Shown here: piece by piece, positions 1 to 8,974 of the stretch | How positions within the stretch are numbered: the first letter of the stretch is position 1 | Layout: every line of letters begins with the position of its first letter | Origin: Coleofasciculus sp. FACHB-1120 | Lineage (GTDB): Bacteria > Cyanobacteriota > Cyanobacteriia > Cyanobacteriales > FACHB-T130 | Assembly (NCBI RefSeq): GCF_014698845.1 | Contig: NZ_JACJTV010000002.1 | Location: 351,795-415,794 of the forward strand | Reading direction: 5' to 3' | Length of the DNA stretch: 64,000 bases | The notes under the pieces: model-generated | What the model was told of the DNA's origin: nothing | The model's database searches: none | Seen by the model: only the letters and a program-made list of their open reading frames with translations | Position numbers and translations under genes: made by a program

Positions 1-358
1 TTGTGCCGTACTTAGAACGACCCTGACGGCGATCCTTAACTCCAGCGGTATCTAGGGTTCCGCGAATAATATGATAACGGACTCCGGGCAAGTCCTTAAC
101 CCGTCCGCCCCGAATCATCACAACTGAGTGTTCTTGCAAGTTGTGACCAATACCAGGGATATATGCCGTTACTTCAAAACCTGAAGTCAAACGGACTCTT
201 GCCACTTTCCGAAGGGCTGAGTTGGGCTTTTTAGGCGTCGTCGTATACACTCTGGTGCATACTCCGCGACGCTGCGGACAGCTTTTTAGGGCTGGCGACT
301 TGGTTTTCTTTTGGGTACTTAGGCGCTCGTTACGAATGAGCTGCTGGATTGTGGGCAT
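1..358 (-). CDS. rpsL: 30S ribosomal protein S12 (3' end cut by window edge)
   Basis: Reading the minus strand from the ATG at 358 gives [14 protein letters not shown], then [18 protein letters not shown] and the S12 signature [17 protein letters not shown], followed by [25 protein letters not shown]. This is the S12 protein of the ribosomal decoding centre. About 119 codons are present and the family has about 124, so only a few C-terminal residues lie outside the window. It is normally the first gene of the str operon (rpsL-rpsG-fusA-tuf), which would continue to the left. A Fe-S protein gene lies 100 bp upstream on the same strand. Confidence 0.97.
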   Translation of the reverse strand, partial: MPTIQQLIRNERLSTQKKTKSPALKSCPQRRGVCTRVYTTTPKKPNSALRKVARVRLTSGFEVTAYIPGIGHNLQEHSVVMIRGGRVKDLPGVRYHIIRGTLDTAGVKDRRQGRSKYGT

Positions 359-458
359 GAGTTACTGGGGTTACTGAATCCTTGCTAGTTCCAAATTGCA
401 GACAAATTCTGAGTGTATCATCTGTCTGGGGTTCTGTCAATTTACTCTGTTTACTCTG

Positions 459-860
459 TCAGTTTAAAGGATCTGGAGATGAAGCTTCTGGGGTAGCAGA
501 GTTGGCAAGCGGCTCGTTAATAGAGAAAGAGTTACCGCAACCACAGCTTTCTTTCGCGTTGGGATTGTAGAAGCGAAACCCTCCCCCCATAAGATCCTCG
601 GAGTAATCTAAGGTGAGACCATTGAGGTAGGCTAGGCTTTGAGCATCAACTAATACTGCAATGCTATTGCATTCATACAGTCTATCGTCTGGCTTTACGG
701 CTGCATCAAAGCCGAAAGCATAGGAGATGCCAGAACAACCGCCTAATTGTACGGCTAGACGAAAGAATTGAGCGTTGGCGTTTTGACGCTTGGATTGCAA
801 ACGCTTAATCTCACTAGCTGCTGCTTGAGTAAGATTGATCGTGGACTGAGTGAGTTTCAC
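459..860 (-). CDS. HesB/IscA-family iron-sulfur cluster assembly protein
   Basis: A-type Fe-S carrier protein of about 133 aa. The conserved cysteines are visible as GGCSG in the middle and CGCG near the C-terminus (ESCGCGNSFSI), the three-Cys arrangement that binds a Fe-S cluster or iron in IscA/SufA/ErpA proteins. The frame is open upstream to a TTG at 917. The GTG at 860 (VKLTQSTINLTQAAASEI) places the start just before the usual family N-terminus and is preferred, although no strong ribosome-binding site is seen. The C-terminal 20 residues (ANSATPEASSPDPLN) are a low-complexity tail. It lies upstream of rpsL on the same strand and divergent from the CAAD gene. The exact paralogue (SufA, IscA or ErpA) cannot be decided by reading. 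Confidence 0.88.
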   Translation of the reverse strand: MKLTQSTINLTQAAASEIKRLQSKRQNANAQFFRLAVQLGGCSGISYAFGFDAAVKPDDRLYECNSIAVLVDAQSLAYLNGLTLDYSEDLMGGGFRFYNPNAKESCGCGNSFSINEPLANSATPEASSPDPLN

Positions 861-1128
861 AGAGCTTTCATAGAGTGCTGAACCAATGCTACAGGCGGTT
901 ACGGTAAAGCTTGTCAATTTTTCAGGTTTTCAGGTAAAAAATTGAGTCATTAGTGTTCCCGCTCGGTAGTTCTGTTACATATACCGCAGGATGCTTGATT
1001 TTTATCACTCCAATAGATAAAAACTTGGTAGCGAAGTATGTTTTTCGCTTCTTGATGAGAAAAAGCAGAACGAGAAGAAACACTGCCATAACCAAGGCAT
1101 CAAGTTGTCGTCATTCCTAAAAGTTGAT

Positions 1129-1575
1129 ATGAATCCTGAAACTCCCTCTTCTGAAAGTATGCCTGAATCTGAAAAGTCCTCAGTAGAAGTCAATGTACAA
1201 AACGTAGAAGAAACCCCTTCGGAGTTGCAAGTGCCTTCTACTGAAGTCTATAGTGCAAAATTGCAGCAGGTGTGGGCACAAATCGCTAGGTTTTTAGAAA
1301 AGATGCCAAGTTATGCGGGCAACTTTTTTTCCTCCTACCAGCGATCGCTCGTTACCCTTGGACTACTCTTAGCAGTGTTAGTCACATTAAGGCTAACAGT
1401 GGCTCTGCTGGCGGCGATTCATAGCTTGCCGTTGATAGCGCCAACCCTACAGCTTATTGGCATCGGATATACGGCTTGGTTCGTTTATCGTTACCTACTT
1501 ACTGCTGAAAGCCGCAAAGAACTCTCTCAAGACTTCCAGACCTTAAAACAGCAAGTTTTGGGCAGAGGAACTTAA
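1129..1575 (+). CDS. CAAD-domain membrane protein
   Basis: 148-aa protein with an acidic, Ser/Pro/Glu-rich N-terminus (about residues 1-45). Next come an amphipathic stretch, two hydrophobic segments (about 70-95 and 100-122) and a C-terminal helix (ESRKELSQDFQTLKQQVLG). This is the cyanobacterial CAAD layout (cyanobacterial aminoacyl-tRNA synthetase appended domain), which also exists as free-standing thylakoid proteins related to plant CURT1. The ATG at 1129 is preferred to the TTG eight codons upstream. The gene is followed by a strong terminator, so it appears monocistronic. Confidence 0.75.
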   Translation: MNPETPSSESMPESEKSSVEVNVQNVEETPSELQVPSTEVYSAKLQQVWAQIARFLEKMPSYAGNFFSSYQRSLVTLGLLLAVLVTLRLTVALLAAIHSLPLIAPTLQLIGIGYTAWFVYRYLLTAESRKELSQDFQTLKQQVLGRGT

Positions 1576-1615
1576 GACAGCTAACAGTCTTCATCTTCGA
1601 TTCGACTGAATTTGT

Positions 1616-1645
1616 TTAGCCTGTGTAGGCAGGCTAAGTTTTTTT
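1616..1645 (+). terminator. Rho-independent terminator after the CAAD gene
   Basis: Perfect 8-bp stem TTAGCCTG/CAGGCTAA (1616-1623 and 1630-1637) with a 6-nt loop, followed by G and seven T residues. It lies 40 bp after the stop codon. Confidence 0.9.
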
Positions 1646-1677
1646 ATAGCCGCACCTAAAGGGGTCAGGCTGGAATC

Positions 1678-2199
1678 ATGACATACGCAAAAGCTGCCTT
1701 AGCAAAGGGCGGGCAAAGCGCAGTTGCTCTTGGTAGCAACCTCGGCGACTCCCGCGCCACTCTAGAGGCTGCTCTGGAAACGCTGAACCAAACTTCCGGA
1801 ATTACTCTGCTAGCCCAGTCTAGGTGGTATCAAACGAAGGCTGTAGGGCCACCTCAACCAGATTATTTGAATGGTTGTGCCCTGCTGCACGTCCAGATGA
1901 AGCCTCAGCAATTGTTAGAGACGCTGTTGCAAATTGAAGATCGCTTTGGTCGTGTCCGTCAAGAGCGCTGGGCGGCGAGAACACTTGACCTTGATTTATT
2001 GCTCTTTGATGACGTCATCCTGGACACTCAGGGCGGAGAGATTCCATCTCTCCAGCTGCCTCACCCTCGGATGAGAGAAAGAGCGTTTGTGCTGGTGCCT
2101 TTAGCGGAAATTGCACCAGATTGGATCGATCCAGTTTCCGGATGTGCGATCGCGCAACTCGTTCAGGCTGTAGACTGTTCAGAAGTCCGCCGTTTGTAG
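1678..2199 (+). CDS. folK: 2-amino-4-hydroxy-6-hydroxymethyldihydropteridine diphosphokinase
   Basis: 173-aa HPPK of the folate pathway. It transfers pyrophosphate from ATP to 6-hydroxymethyl-7,8-dihydropterin. Visible family motifs are the N-terminal ALGSNLGD, the substrate loop RWYQTKAVGPPQPDYLNGC, and the signature RWAARTLDLDLLLFDD followed by LPHPRMRERAFVLVPLAEIAP. The length matches the family. The NUDIX gene starts 6 bp after the stop, so the two are probably co-transcribed. Confidence 0.96.
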   Translation: MTYAKAALAKGGQSAVALGSNLGDSRATLEAALETLNQTSGITLLAQSRWYQTKAVGPPQPDYLNGCALLHVQMKPQQLLETLLQIEDRFGRVRQERWAARTLDLDLLLFDDVILDTQGGEIPSLQLPHPRMRERAFVLVPLAEIAPDWIDPVSGCAIAQLVQAVDCSEVRRL

Positions 2200-2205
2200 T
2201 TTCCT

Positions 2206-2754
2206 ATGGTACTGGGTCAAGAACCCCCTGAAGTCCTCAAACAACGCTTGTTCTACCAGGGGCGTAAATTTAATTTTGAAGTCAGCCGTCTGCGCCTCCC
2301 GAACCAAGTAGAGGGAGACTGGGAATGCATTCGGCATCCTGGTGGTGCGCTTGCTGTACCTGTAACGTCAGAAGGGAAGTTGATCCTATTGAGGCAGTAT
2401 CGGTTTGCCGTACAGGGGCGTCTTTTGGAGTTTCCGGCTGGAACGATAGAACCGAATGAAGCTCCAGAGGAGACTATTAAGCGCGAAATTGAAGAAGAAA
2501 CCGGATATCGCGCTCATAAATGGCAAAACTTAGGTAAATTTTCTCTTGCTCCCGGTTATTCAGATGAATTTATCTACGCTTTTTTAGCGCAAGATTTAGA
2601 ACGTTTGGAGACACCTCCCAGTCAAGATGTTGACGAAGATATTGAAACGATTTTGATGACTCCCCAAGAATTAGAGCAAGCAATTCTGGCGGGTGAACCA
2701 GTAGATGCTAAATCGATTTCTAGTTTTTTCTTGGCTCGTCCTTTTTTACAATAG
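2206..2754 (+). CDS. NUDIX hydrolase, ADP-ribose pyrophosphatase-like
   Basis: 182-aa NUDIX enzyme. The Nudix box is visible as GTIEPNEAPEETIKREIEEETG (about residues 85-106), carrying the REXXEE metal-binding core. It is preceded by LILLRQYRFAVQGRLLEFPAG, which is typical of the ADP-ribose/nucleoside-diphosphate-sugar pyrophosphatase subgroup. These enzymes hydrolyse ADP-ribose to AMP and ribose-5-phosphate. The exact substrate is inferred from subgroup resemblance only. It starts 6 bp after folK and is followed by a bidirectional terminator. Confidence 0.9.
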   Translation: MVLGQEPPEVLKQRLFYQGRKFNFEVSRLRLPNQVEGDWECIRHPGGALAVPVTSEGKLILLRQYRFAVQGRLLEFPAGTIEPNEAPEETIKREIEEETGYRAHKWQNLGKFSLAPGYSDEFIYAFLAQDLERLETPPSQDVDEDIETILMTPQELEQAILAGEPVDAKSISSFFLARPFLQ

Positions 2755-2780
2755 TTTGTCAAGTTAAAGTCTGCGACTAC

Positions 2781-2814
2781 AAAAAATTAGCCAGTTTAGG
2801 ATGGCTGATTTTTT
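2781..2814. terminator. Bidirectional terminator-like hairpin
   Basis: AGCCA/TGGCT stem (2789-2793 and 2802-2806) flanked by A6 on the left and T6 on the right, so it can act on either strand. It lies 27 bp after the NUDIX stop codon. Confidence 0.75.
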
Positions 2815-2945
2815 GTATTTTAATAGCCAGATATGAGATTATTTCAATCCTCAATTAGGTGCGATACATCAGGAGGGATCTGGCATTGCTATGTCTCTAC
2901 CGAGCATTAGAACTGCAATATATTCCACCCACCTGAGAAACGCTA

Positions 2946-3045
2946 TATAGCAATCTTGTTTGATTTGGAAGATATCCAGCGGTTCAGATCCCCGTCTTTA
3001 AAGAAGCCGGGATCTTGCCTTCAGGAATCATTTAGGATTGCTATA
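2946..3045. repeat. Inverted-repeat element (MITE-like), 100 bp
   Basis: The ends are inverted copies: TATAGCAATC at 2946 and GATTGCTATA at 3036-3045, with imperfect pairing continuing inwards (TTGATT against AATCAT). The interior holds a second hairpin (AGATCCC / GGGATCT around 2986-3015). No reading frame spans it. It occupies the 390-bp gap between the NUDIX and photolyase genes. The rest of that gap shows nothing recognisable apart from the terminator at 2781. Confidence 0.6.
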
Positions 3046-3144
3046 GTCGTTTAGTTTGCAGTCACTCGCGGGAGTGATACACACGGTGTTGTCAGCTTTT
3101 AAACTGTCAAACATAAGCAAGTGATTTTAAAAGCAAGGGATTGA

Positions 3145-4596
3145 ATGTCTGACCTGATTTTGTTTTGGCACCGCCGCGATTTACGCCTTTCGGACAATGT
3201 AGGATTGGCTGCTGCACGGCAGCAAAGTCCCAAGGTAGTAGGGATTTTCTGCTTAGATCCGAATATTTTGGATAGAGACGATGTGGCACCGGCAAGAGTG
3301 ACTTATATGATTGGCAGCTTGCAGTCACTCCAAGAACGCTACGCAAAGGCTGGTAGTCAATTGTTGATCCTTCAAGGCAACCCGACTCAAGCAATTCCAG
3401 CGTTGGCGGCGGCGCTGAATGCGAAGGCTGTATTCTGGAATTGGGATGTAGAACCGTACTCCAAAGAGCGCGATCGCACTATCAGCGAAGTCCTGAAAGA
3501 AAAGGGTATTTTAGTCCAAAATCACTGGGATCAGCTATTACACGCACCAGAGGAGATTCACTCCGGTTCTAATCAGCCGTACACGGTTTATACTCCGTTC
3601 TGGAGAAATTGGAGTAATAAACCCAAGGCTAAACCCGCAGCAGAACTCCAGAATGCCGAGGGACTTACCCAAGAAGAACAGCAGAAAGCGCGACAAGCGG
3701 GTGCAGGTAAACTGCCTACGGCTAAAGATTTGGGATTTATTTGGGAAAAGGAACTGGTCAGTGCGCCAGGAGAGAAGGCGGCGCAAGAAAAACTGGCAGA
3801 ATTTTGCGCTCAAGCGATCGCAGAATATAAAGAACAGCGGAATTTTCCAGCAGTTAGCGGCACCTCCCAACTCAGCGCCGCTTTGAAATTTGGTGTAATC
3901 GGCATTCGCACCGTTTGGGATGCCACGCTGAAGGTGTTAGAACATAGCCGCAGCGATGAAGAAGACACCCATATCCGCACATGGCAACAAGAACTAGCAT
4001 GGCGCGAGTTTTATCAACACGCGATGTATTGGTTCCCAGAATTAGCCGAGGGTGCCTTCCGCGAAACGCTCAAAAATTTCCCTTACGACACCAATCCAGA
4101 ACATTTCCAAGCTTGGTGCGAGGGGAGAACTGGCTACCCAATTGTCGATGCAGCAATGCGCCAGATGAATGAAACAGCCTGGATGCACAATCGCTGTCGG
4201 ATGATTGTTGCTAGTTTTCTCACTAAAGACTTGCTGATCGATCCCCGGTTAGGGGAAAAATACTTCATGCAAAAGCTTTACGATTGGGATCTTTCTGCGA
4301 ATAATGGCGGCTGGCAGTGGAGTGCTTCTAGCGGGATGGACCCCAAGCCAGTCCGAATTTTTAACCCAGCTTCTCAATCGCAGAAATTCGATCCAGACGG
4401 GGAATATATCCGGAAATGGGTGCCAGAACTCAGGTCTGTAAATACAGAATATCTCGTCAGTGGGAAGATACCGGCGAATGAACGCGATCGCTGTAATTAT
4501 CCCGCCCCGATTGTGGAACACCAGCTACAGCAGCGTCTGTTTAAACAGCGCTACCAGCAGCAAAAAGAAGCACTAGGGGCTAAAGAGAAAGAGTAA
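3145..4596 (+). CDS. phr: Deoxyribodipyrimidine photolyase (class I CPD photolyase)
   Basis: 483-aa FAD-dependent DNA repair enzyme that splits cyclobutane pyrimidine dimers with blue light. The N-terminal antenna domain begins LILFWHRRDLRLSDN. The C-terminal FAD domain contains TWQQELAWREFYQHAMYWFP, then AMRQMNETAWMHNRCRMIVA, DWDLSANNGGWQWSASSG and RIFNPASQSQKFDPDGEYI. These are class I photolyase signatures, and length and order match the 8-HDF-type cyanobacterial enzyme (chromophore type inferred). The start is an ATG at 3145. The gene stands alone between an inverted-repeat element and a large membrane protein gene on the same strand. Confidence 0.96.
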   Translation: MSDLILFWHRRDLRLSDNVGLAAARQQSPKVVGIFCLDPNILDRDDVAPARVTYMIGSLQSLQERYAKAGSQLLILQGNPTQAIPALAAALNAKAVFWNWDVEPYSKERDRTISEVLKEKGILVQNHWDQLLHAPEEIHSGSNQPYTVYTPFWRNWSNKPKAKPAAELQNAEGLTQEEQQKARQAGAGKLPTAKDLGFIWEKELVSAPGEKAAQEKLAEFCAQAIAEYKEQRNFPAVSGTSQLSAALKFGVIGIRTVWDATLKVLEHSRSDEEDTHIRTWQQELAWREFYQHAMYWFPELAEGAFRETLKNFPYDTNPEHFQAWCEGRTGYPIVDAAMRQMNETAWMHNRCRMIVASFLTKDLLIDPRLGEKYFMQKLYDWDLSANNGGWQWSASSGMDPKPVRIFNPASQSQKFDPDGEYIRKWVPELRSVNTEYLVSGKIPANERDRCNYPAPIVEHQLQQRLFKQRYQQQKEALGAKEKE

Positions 4597-4718
4597 GAGT
4601 CGGGTGGACAGTGGACGCCGTCCAAGCGTACTTTCTATACCCTAAAGTGTCACAATCACCACAGCTAATCCTTTAATCAAGAAGATGATTTGAGTATTCA
4701 TCTCTAGGGTGGCTGCCG

Positions 4719-7700
4719 ATGTCATCTTCACATGACCGCTCCATCAATATTAAAGTAACGATTAGCAACTCGCAGCCTCAGCTCTTGGAAGGTCTGGATG
4801 TTTGGCTGCGCTTGGGTTTGATTTCTGAGGGTCAGGTTAGCGATATAAGTCAAAAATACTTGGTCTGTGCGTTGCCACCCGTTGCGGTAACACCCAAACC
4901 AACGTCTCAACTAACGTCTCAAGTTACGGTATCTTCTGATTCGCAGTTACTACCAACAGCTGGTAAGACTGCTTCTCGCCAACGTCCCAAAGCGATCCCA
5001 GGGATATTGCAGTCGCTGATGGCAGAACTCAGCGTCCGGTGGCTGCTGTTTTTGGGAGTGTTCATGGTGGTGGTGTCGTCCGGGGTGCTAGCTGCCACTC
5101 AATGGGAAAGATTTCCGGCTGCTGGGCAGTATGGGGTTTTATTAGCGTATACCTTGATTTTTTGGCGGGTAGGCGCTTGGGCGAATCGCCAACCCAGTTT
5201 GCAATTGACGGCGCAGACGTTGCAAATTGTTACCCTACTGTTAATGCCCGTGAATTTTTGGGCGATGGATAGCTTTGGGTTGTGGCAGAATCCTGTTAAT
5301 CAGATAGTCGTTGCGATCGCATCTGTTCTCTTGACGGCGATTACTCTCCAATTATTGAAAAATTGGCGATTGGCGGCTTCTAGACGGCTGAAGTTACTAG
5401 AAGCGTTACCAGCATTGAATATTTTGGGACTCAGTTACCTGCATTGGGGCTGGAATTTGTCAGGATTTCCCGTCATCGCCGTTTATCTGGGAATGGTGGG
5501 AACGTCCCTCCTCGCGTTCTATCAAGTTCGTCACCGACAGCCTGCGGGGACTATCGAAAAAAAGGGAATCGGGATTGAGTTGCCAGCCGGGGTAGTGATT
5601 TATGCCTTGGTGGTGCTGCTGGTACGAGCAATTTTTATTGTCCAAGTACCTGTAACGCAGTTGGGGTTAGCCCTTGGTATCTGCGGCTGGCTGGTGGTGT
5701 GGTTATCGCAACAGCAACCCGAAACATCCACCCAATCACCCCAATTGCCGTGGGAGAAAGTTGGCGGTAGTTTGTTGTGCCTCGGTTGGCTGGTTTCGGT
5801 AGGAACAACGGTTCCCTGGCAAGCAACGGCGATTAGCGGATTGGGTTTGTGGTTTTTCTTCAGCCGATTGCAGCGTTTTTGGCTACAGGTTGATCTGGCA
5901 GCATTTTTAGGGATTGCCTTACAGACGATTTGGCTGGTTTGGCGGTTAGTGCCTGCTTCCGTGCAAGAATGGGCGATCGCAACTGGCACTCAACTGACGG
6001 GTTCGGAAACGGTTCCTTGGGCGTTGCTGAGCCTGGTTTTATTTCCCTACGTTGTTTTTATCGTCGGGGTGAGCGATTGGCTGCATCGAGCTGCCAAGAC
6101 CGATTTAGCCACTTTTGGCGAACAACTAGCACTCACTTGTGGGACGGTACTGAGTCTAATTAGTTTACTAAATCCCACATTGCGATCGCTTAACCTGTTG
6201 TTTTCGACTGTGACACTGGCAATTGTGACACAGCGCCGACTTCCTATTAGGGCTAATCTGGTCTATTTCACCCACTTAGTGGGGTTGCTGACGCTATTCT
6301 CTACGATTGACCGCTTTTTTCCCAATCTGCACCAAGAAGTTTGGGCAAGCATTTTGTTGGTGGTGATGGTTGCTGAATGGACGCTTCACGTCCTCCTACC
6401 CTCTTCAGCACTTCTGTGGAAGCAAAGTGCTTGGCATCTGGGTTTAGGACTAGCGGGACTCAGTTATCAATTATTGTTAGCAAATGTTTCCTTATTCGGG
6501 AACGATGCCTTTTGCCGTCAGCAGTGGGGCATTTTTTGGCTGATTACACCTTTGGCTTTGACGGGAGTTGCCAGCCAAACTGCTGGAAAGCAACGCACAT
6601 TGGCGAGTTGGTTGAGTGTCGCCAGTTTGGGAATGGCACAAATTCTCACATTCGTGCTACCTGGAGGCAGATTAATTGGCTTAGGAATGGCAACTGGGCT
6701 GATGTTGGTGAATACGCGCTATTTACGGCATCTGGCAGCAGCCGTCATTACCGTTGGGTTTAGCTTGAGTTTTTTCAGCGTGCTGCTGGGGGATGGCGTG
6801 CCTGGAGTACCGCCTCTTTCGGTACCGGGTTGGTTTTTAGCCGGAGCGATCGCGCTGGTAGGTTTATGGCTTGCCAGAACCTGGCTGATGCGTCGTTATG
6901 GGACGTTAGCGGCACTTTATGCACAAGCGGTTGAGGGTTGGGCGATCGCGTTATGTAGTTTTGAGCTGTTGATGCTAACGCTGCATTCGCTTTTTCTCTA
7001 CCAAGGGGTTGCTTCGCCCAGTGGGGAATATTTACTTGCGGTTACTTTGACAATTGGGGCGATCGCTTATCGCAGTTGGCAACAACCGAATCATTGGGCA
7101 TTTTACGGACTGGGTTGGGGTTTAGAACTGTTGACAGCCGAGACATTGGGCTTCTTTGAACGCTCGGTGATAAATTTAGCGATCGCTAATATCGTCTTAG
7201 GTTTAGGCACGCAGCTTTTGGGAGAAGCATGGCGGCGGCGATCGCAAATCGAAAGTGTTCCGAACCGTTGGCATATCCTGCCGCTACTATACGGCGTGTT
7301 GGGGGCACTTCTGCGGTGGGATACATTTACCAGTTGGACAGGATTGTGTACGCTTGCGATCGCGTTCATTGCAATTGGAGTTGGCAGACGACGACAGGAA
7401 CTCAAACCCATTCTCTATTTGGGACTTCTGGGAGTATCAATTTCTGCCTACGAACTTTTGTTCTACCAACTTTTACAAGCATCAGGTGGAGCTTTGGGCG
7501 ATGGATTCATTGTCATGTCTGCCCTTGGCACCAGCATCATGTATGCTTATCGCTTGTTATTCCCCTGGCTGCTAAATTACTTACGCCTTACTGCTGAAGA
7601 ACTGAAAGTAATTGCTCATTTTCATTGGGCTTGGAGCAGTTGCTTACTCATCGCGGCGATTGGTAATCCCATTGAAGCTAGCCGACTTCTGGGATTAGGA

Positions 7701-8669
7701 ACCGGCTTGTTTTTAATCCGATATGCGATTTTTCAAGGGCGCAGATTTCCCCTTTCTTCTCCCTCAAAAAACAGGGGAGATTCACAAGACCTCTTAAAAA
7801 CAGAGGAAAATTTAGCACATTCCTTATTCCGTGAAAAAAGGGGAATTAGCATTGCAGAAGTCTGGATTTACCTAGGTTTATTAGAAGTAGGTATCATCAG
7901 AATATTTTGGCTTTATACAGCCATTGGACAGTTCTGGGCTGGGCCATTAGTTCCTTGGAAAGCCCCAATTTCTTGTGTTTGGGCTTATTTTCTCTATATT
8001 TTGCCTTGGGAGAAATGGGGATGGTCTAAAAGACCTTGGCAGCACGCGGCATATATTCTGCCATTGGTGATGATTTGGGAAACCAGAGTAGAAATTCACC
8101 CAATTAGCTTGTTGATAACAGCGGCATTCTATGTCTTTATTGCCAAATTATCTAATCAAATTCGATTTACTTATCTCAGCCTAGCACTGATTAATTGGGC
8201 ACTTTTTCGGTGGTTTTTGGAATTACAACTTTCCGATTACTTGTGGTACATCATGCCGGTTGGATTATCGTGGCTGTATGTTGCCCAAGTCGATTCTGAT
8301 TTGACGCTACCAAGCCGCAAACAGACTCGCCATCTATTTCGTTGCCTAGGCGCTGGGGTAATTTGTGGAGCGGCATTTTTGCTACACCAAGAAACTGGAT
8401 TGCTACCGGGAATCTTGAGTATTTTATTCATTTTTGCTGGATTGGCTTTCCGAGTCCGGGCATTTCTCTACGTTGGTACCGCCACCTTTTTACTGACTGC
8501 TTTTTATCAGTTGGTAATTTTTGTTTTCCGTTACTCCTTTTTCAAGTGGGTGATCGGGTTGATAGTCGGTATCAGTTTTATTTCGATTGCCGCTAATTTT
8601 GAAACTCGGCGCGATCGCTTTATCGCTTTGGTTCGGCACTGGCTGTCGGAATTGGAACAATGGCAATAA
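4719..8669 (+). CDS. Very large polytopic membrane protein, function unknown
   Basis: 1316-aa protein. A short soluble N-terminus (about 1-100) has a helical start (QLLEGLDVWLRLGLISEGQV) resembling the N-terminus of DUF2157-type proteins. The rest is almost continuous hydrophobic helices, probably more than 30, with short loops. No transport, enzyme or binding motif is recognised. The start is an ATG at 4719. A hydrophilic insert at about residues 1009-1043 coincides with an inverted-repeat DNA segment (see 7744-7847). It has no obvious operon partner, and purD starts 305 bp downstream. That gap holds only a 15-bp direct repeat (GCTAACTGAGACAT, twice, near 8750-8785) and the purD leader. Protein status is certain from length and hydropathy; function is not known to me. 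Confidence 0.85.
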   Translation: MSSSHDRSINIKVTISNSQPQLLEGLDVWLRLGLISEGQVSDISQKYLVCALPPVAVTPKPTSQLTSQVTVSSDSQLLPTAGKTASRQRPKAIPGILQSLMAELSVRWLLFLGVFMVVVSSGVLAATQWERFPAAGQYGVLLAYTLIFWRVGAWANRQPSLQLTAQTLQIVTLLLMPVNFWAMDSFGLWQNPVNQIVVAIASVLLTAITLQLLKNWRLAASRRLKLLEALPALNILGLSYLHWGWNLSGFPVIAVYLGMVGTSLLAFYQVRHRQPAGTIEKKGIGIELPAGVVIYALVVLLVRAIFIVQVPVTQLGLALGICGWLVVWLSQQQPETSTQSPQLPWEKVGGSLLCLGWLVSVGTTVPWQATAISGLGLWFFFSRLQRFWLQVDLAAFLGIALQTIWLVWRLVPASVQEWAIATGTQLTGSETVPWALLSLVLFPYVVFIVGVSDWLHRAAKTDLATFGEQLALTCGTVLSLISLLNPTLRSLNLLFSTVTLAIVTQRRLPIRANLVYFTHLVGLLTLFSTIDRFFPNLHQEVWASILLVVMVAEWTLHVLLPSSALLWKQSAWHLGLGLAGLSYQLLLANVSLFGNDAFCRQQWGIFWLITPLALTGVASQTAGKQRTLASWLSVASLGMAQILTFVLPGGRLIGLGMATGLMLVNTRYLRHLAAAVITVGFSLSFFSVLLGDGVPGVPPLSVPGWFLAGAIALVGLWLARTWLMRRYGTLAALYAQAVEGWAIALCSFELLMLTLHSLFLYQGVASPSGEYLLAVTLTIGAIAYRSWQQPNHWAFYGLGWGLELLTAETLGFFERSVINLAIANIVLGLGTQLLGEAWRRRSQIESVPNRWHILPLLYGVLGALLRWDTFTSWTGLCTLAIAFIAIGVGRRRQELKPILYLGLLGVSISAYELLFYQLLQASGGALGDGFIVMSALGTSIMYAYRLLFPWLLNYLRLTAEELKVIAHFHWAWSSCLLIAAIGNPIEASRLLGLGTGLFLIRYAIFQGRRFPLSSPSKNRGDSQDLLKTEENLAHSLFREKRGISIAEVWIYLGLLEVGIIRIFWLYTAIGQFWAGPLVPWKAPISCVWAYFLYILPWEKWGWSKRPWQHAAYILPLVMIWETRVEIHPISLLITAAFYVFIAKLSNQIRFTYLSLALINWALFRWFLELQLSDYLWYIMPVGLSWLYVAQVDSDLTLPSRKQTRHLFRCLGAGVICGAAFLLHQETGLLPGILSILFIFAGLAFRVRAFLYVGTATFLLTAFYQLVIFVFRYSFFKWVIGLIVGISFISIAANFETRRDRFIALVRHWLSELEQWQ
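7744..7847. repeat. Inverted-repeat segment inside a coding region
   Basis: ATTTCCCCTTTCTTC at 7744 and GAAAAAAGGGGAATT at 7833-7847 are near-perfect inverted copies bounding about 104 bp. The segment is read in frame as a Ser/Lys/Glu-rich loop (SSPSKNRGDSQDLLKTEENL) inside an otherwise hydrophobic protein. It looks like a repeat element absorbed into the gene; that is inference. Confidence 0.45.
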
Positions 8670-8974
8670 TTTCCTTTCGTTCAATCCCACTCATCTAATC
8701 CTAAAACGATTAAATTTAGGCTCGCTTTGCTCCCATCTATCAGGTATCTCTTGGCTAACTGAGACATGGCTAACTGAGACATTGGGTAATTGCGTGGCAT
8801 AATGAAGTATTTGCTTGCCTTATACGATTTGCCCTGTAAATTTACTAGGTTTTCAGATGATAGATCGTCCCTGAGGATAAGGCGCTGAATTGAGGCGCTG
8901 CCCTAGTCTGGGCGGGCGTACAGCCTGCAATTTAGCAAGATTCAAGAAAACAAAAACAGGAGCGCGAGGCGAAC

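Noticed and set aside
459..917. A 152-aa form of the HesB/IscA protein
   Set aside because: It needs a TTG start and adds 19 residues without family resemblance; the GTG at 860 fits better.
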